The notes under the pieces are model-generated. The model saw only the letters and a list, made by a program, of their open reading frames with translations. It searched no databases and had not been told where the DNA came from. Below are positions 59,906 through 64,000 of a stretch of 64,000 nt of DNA, in pieces (position 1 is the first letter of the stretch; each line of letters begins with the position of its first letter). The DNA comes from Luscinia megarhynchos. Its lineage: Eukaryota > Chordata > Aves > Passeriformes > Turdidae. The stretch lies in NCBI GenBank assembly GCA_034336665.1, contig CM067592.1, positions 53,062,473 to 53,126,472 of the forward strand, read 5' to 3'. Made by a program: the position numbers and the translations under genes.

Positions 59906-62900
59906 TGTTATATATAGATCCCACTGATTTGCATCTCACTGAACCCAAATCAGTACATCTTAAATTGCCTGAAATCCCATTAAGTCAGTGACAAAAGCAC
60001 AGTACTTACAGTTGGCTTCACTCATTTTTTTACATGTCTTTGGCTACACTTAAGCCCGTGTTTAAATCTTTGATAGATCTTTGTTTCCCTTGACAGGCAA
60101 AGTTTGCTTCCCCTCTGCTGGCTATCTGATGCATGATGCAGCAAAATAAGCAAGGCTCTTCCAAAGATGAGCTCAAATTCAAACTCTGCAAAATCAGGGC
60201 TGCTGCATTTGGAGTCAGCAAATAAGTTGAAGATTGATGTTTTTTAAGAAAGAGTTCAGAGCATAGAAAATCATGTTGTCTCAAGTAGAAAACAATGTCT
60301 AGAAAGGGAGAAGACACTTGTCTTCTTCTGCCTGGCAGACTCTGGTGCTTGCTTTTCTGCTCATAGCTTGATCCTGGGGAAATCACTTACTCTGAGCTCA
60401 CAATCATAACTTTTGCATGTTGACACCCTTAACAGCTTGAGAAATGCAATAATTAGATGCCTAAATATTTTTGTTTACAAAATATGAAAAATTATTATTT
60501 TAAATGACAGAGTCAGAGTAAGAACACCTATATTAATGTTCGTGAGAGGGTGATGAGACCACCAGTGCCATACATGTGGCAACCATATGATTAGAGAGGA
60601 AAAATAAGCCTTCTGAATGAACATTTTGAAGTACTCCTATGTAATTTAAGAAATACAAATTATATGCAATATCATCACTATAAATCATCCATCTTTTAAC
60701 CAAATGACTTTATGCCAAGTTTATAAGGTATTTATCGATAAATAGTTTTAAAATCAGATTCTTTCCACATATGAAAATATTAGTTGGTCTGCTTTATAAA
60801 AAGTGATACAGACTAACCACTATCAAACACACATGTTGCTGTTTTACACACAGTAATATCAGCTGTGGATAGCCATGAGGATATCAGCTGTATACCTGTG
60901 TGGGTGAACAAACTGGAGATAATGAGATCAATTTGACACAGAATAATGTTGCACTGCATATATTTGAACACACAATGAGTCTAGGGTGACTAGCCTTTCC
61001 CTGTTATTTAGAAGAGCCTTGATTAAATTTGTTGTTTTTTAGAAATTTAAAGCTCATTATTTTTACAGACATTAAGCTGGGTAAAAATTTTAGCCATATT
61101 AAGTGACCGCTAGTTTCAATATATTTCTACAAGATAGACTCAAAATATTATTTTTTCTCCAACATTTTTCCCATGCTATATGTTTCAGAATAATTGTTTT
61201 TCAGGTAAGCTAAATACAAGAAACTACATGATGTTGTAGAGCTGTAAAAATGAGCATTTCAAGCTGCCTGAAATGTGAAAATATTGAGCTACATGACTGG
61301 ATACAATAAAAAATATAAAAGGGATAATCAGGGATGAGAACTTCTATATGAATACACCTTGAGTAGACTGAGAACCAGAATTTGTTACCACAAAAGAATG
61401 ACTGAATACAAAATGTAACAGGAGCCTCTGAAATGCTGAATGACACTGAGTCTGCACGTATGAAGTGAAGATTCACATTTAACATAACATAAGAATTAAC
61501 GACCACAGAAACAAAACTATCAGGCTTAAAGCTGAAAAAGGTGTGAAGAACAGTGGGATTTACCAGGATACCCATTCAGAATTTAGGGTTATGTACAGTG
61601 GTCCCACCATCAGTGAGCTGACAACAAATACAAGGAGGAAGACCCATGGTAGCTTTGATTCTCACACTTCTTCCCATAACAGATGTAACAAACCATGATC
61701 AGTAACAGGACACAGAGCTCAAGAGAGCCTGATGGCACTATTGTATTCTTATAATTGAAGGACTCTGATATATTAATTTCTTGGACAATGTATGAAAATA
61801 ATTTTGACAATGAAGCTCGGAATTCCAGTTCTACAAACAGGTTAAGGTCTGTAGAAACATCTGCAAATATAATGTTTTAATAGAACCATAAAGTGTTGTA
61901 CATTTCTGGCTACATATACAAGTAACAGAGTAATTGAATACATGACTTTTCTGTCTATTTTTGCATCTCCTTCTGAACACTGTGTTTTACACTTTCCACA
62001 TTTTTCTTATTAATTTTTTTATAATATTTTGTTTCAGAGCAGCTATTGAAAACAAATTACAAAAATCCATCCACACCTCTCTTTTGCCACAGAATGTTTT
62101 TGTATTAGTTGTGCAGGCACGTCAGTCCAGAAGGACTGAGCTGAAAAGGAGTGATTCCTGGCTCATGCGAACTGAAAATACAAAGAAACCTTTCAGCTTA
62201 ATTTAGGGAAGATACATATTTGACCTTGAATGCAGTTTTCTAAAGTAATTCTTAGGGTGTGGTGTGGCTTATCTTTTGTTATGTTTGCACAGTTTCTCGT
62301 ACAATGATAGCCCAACCTGTTTGAAGTCTCTAGTAAAAAATGATCAAACACAATACAATAATTATATTGGTCATTCATTGTGCCATGAAACACATCATAG
62401 CCTCAAAAAAAGATAGATGTTAACCCTTGCCAACCTATACCAGCTAAATACACAGCTTGTTAAAAGGCATGGATATCAGAACTGAGTTTTTAAAGTTACA
62501 TTTTCTAATCCCAGCTACACCTGCATGAGAAATTTTACTTTTCTGAATTCAAACATATGTGCTAGTTTGTATATGAAGTCATATTACTTCCTACTTGAAT
62601 GTGCTGCAAATTTTACAGCCCTTCATAATATAAATTCTGTTGACTTGAAATGGCTGTGGACCTACGTGAGATTGTACAAGCCAGTTAAGAGTAACATGAA
62701 AGTGGGATGAAAAGTAAAGACAAAAGCCAACAACAGCAACAACAACAAAAGGAGGAAAATTAACTAAAATATCCCTTCCAAGTCCCTACTTATATAGGCT
62801 GATCTGGGGAAAAAGAAAATGACTCTATGGAAATAAAAGTTAGAAATCAAAAGTTGTTGTTTATCGTATATTAGAAGTCTTATGTGCGTATATCAAGAAC

Positions 62901-63796
62901 ATCTAAACACTAATGGTTTAGAAAAGTACAGTCTATTAAATGAAAAAGACAGATGATAAGTGTGAAGATTTTTCAGAAAATAATAGCCCTTCTCTCTAAG
63001 GGTCACCAAAGAAAGAAGTGGAAAGTATTTCACATAAGAATGAAGCCACTGAGTCTGTCAGGCATGCCACTAGGCAGCTGAAAGAAGACTGGTTAAAGAC
63101 GACTGGTTAAAAAAATTTCTCACTTATCAAGCAGCTTGCAGAAAGACTGAGTTTAAGAAACATTACAGTACTAGGGACATGTGAGGACTGGTGCTGTACT
63201 GACAATAGAGGTGAAAGATTCACCTTTGGATATTGTAACACTGTTTACCCTGAAATATGAGCTGCTGTGTGATAGCATCCACACAGATAGTTCAGGTGCT
63301 GTGAAAGTAGTGAGCAAAGATGCAATTCTGCTAGTGTGGAACAAACTTCCTATGGCACACTACTCAAGAGCACAAGTGAAAGATTTTTCCTTTTGTCCCT
63401 AGTATGTAGGGTGTGCATAGTAGGTATGATATGCAAGCTGAGGCAAATTCTAGGGAAAAGAGTGTGAGCCAAGTGATTTGGTGTAATGATTTGATTGTGC
63501 ATTTGGATTTAAACCAATTTCGTGCAGAGTAAGTTGCCAAAAAAGTTAATACATGCACACAGACGTTGCTGATATGCCAATCCAGTCTTTGAATGTTCTA
63601 ACCTAAGATTAACCCTCTCTAAAGGGATCCATACTCATGTAGCATTTGACAGTCCTGAATGGTGAATGGTGAACTCAAAAGTTAAAGTTGTTATTGTTGT
63701 TATTCGGATTTTTAATGTCTATTTTGCAAGAATTTTGTAAGCTTTTGTAAGTGTGACAGGCATTGGTAGGAAGACAGTTAATGGAAATTAAATAAA
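59906..63796. other. Intergenic desert segment
   Basis: AT-rich unique sequence with no recognisable gene or strong repeat. Open frames of up to about 120 codons are unremarkable. Several short direct duplications occur (for example around 63090-63112, GACTGGTTAAA twice). Confidence 0.7.
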
Positions 63797-64000
63797 AATG
63801 AGAAGGACTTGGGGGTTTTGGTCAATAAGAAGTTCAACATATCTCAGCAATGAGCAGAAAGTCCAGCAATTGAAGAAAGCAATGTGCAGCAGTTCAGAAA
63901 ACCAAACGTGTGCTGGGCTGCATCCAGAGCAGTGTGGGCAGGGGAGGGAGGGGATTCTGCCCCTCTGCTCTGCTCTGGTGAGAGCCCTGGAACCCTGCGT
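63797..64000 (+). mobile_element. CR1 LINE fragment (sense), running off the window edge
   Basis: Starts with ATGAGAAGGACTTGGGGGTT, then TTGGTCAATAAGAAGTTCAA, GTGTGCTGGGCTGCATCCAG, AGCAGTGTGGGCAGGGG, and TCTGCTCTGCTCTGGTGAGA, the characteristic CR1 ORF2 3' region. Orientation is sense on the + strand. The copy continues to the right beyond the window; its 3' end is not seen. Confidence 0.88.

Noticed and set aside
1..64000. CRISPR arrays, operons, tRNA or rRNA genes, prophage or other microbial systems
   Set aside because: No repeat-spacer pattern, tRNA-like cloverleaf or rRNA core seen, and the DNA is clearly vertebrate.

Overview
The window looks like vertebrate nuclear DNA, most probably from a bird. 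Three things point to this. One large spliced zinc-finger gene has classic GT/AG introns. Several CR1 LINE fragments are present, including one running off the right edge and another with a recognisable antisense 3' end. Two copies of an avian ERVL-type LTR are also present, one of them bounded by a perfect 5-bp target-site duplication. There is no sign of bacterial or viral gene organisation; CRISPR arrays, operons and RNA genes were not found.

Region 1 (1 to about 12.75 kb) is the 3' part of ZNF608, on the + strand. Seven coding exons (1327-1414, 1889-4340, 6178-6595, 7121-7293, 8216-8369, 9614-9695, 10688-10694) join in frame with consistent phases. They encode about 1,124 residues ending Gln-Arg-Arg-Glu. 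The N-terminal part, roughly 390 residues by comparison with the mammalian protein, lies upstream of the window. A 3' UTR of up to about 2 kb follows, with an AT dinucleotide repeat, a pyrimidine tract, Pumilio-type sites and several candidate poly(A) signals.

Region 2 (about 12.75 kb to 64 kb) is a gene desert of about 51 kb. No open reading frame in it looks like a recognisable gene. It holds scattered, mostly old repeats: CR1 fragments near 24.2, 29.7, 53.7 and 63.8 kb, with weaker candidates near 23.6 and 36.8 kb; a solo LTR at 48965-49542; a truncated LTR of the same family at 59622-59905; palindromic MITE-like pieces; microsatellites; and a long purine-rich tract near 33 kb. Some unique AT-rich stretches look like candidate conserved non-coding elements. 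A desert downstream of ZNF608 matches the known mammalian layout, where the gene lies beside a large regulatory desert.

I found no convincing undescribed system. The items most worth checking are a possible intronic polyadenylation or retroposon junction just after the large ZNF608 exon, the dated solo LTR, the palindromic repeats, two perfect hairpins, and one orphan minus-strand hydrophobic ORF near 39.5 kb.
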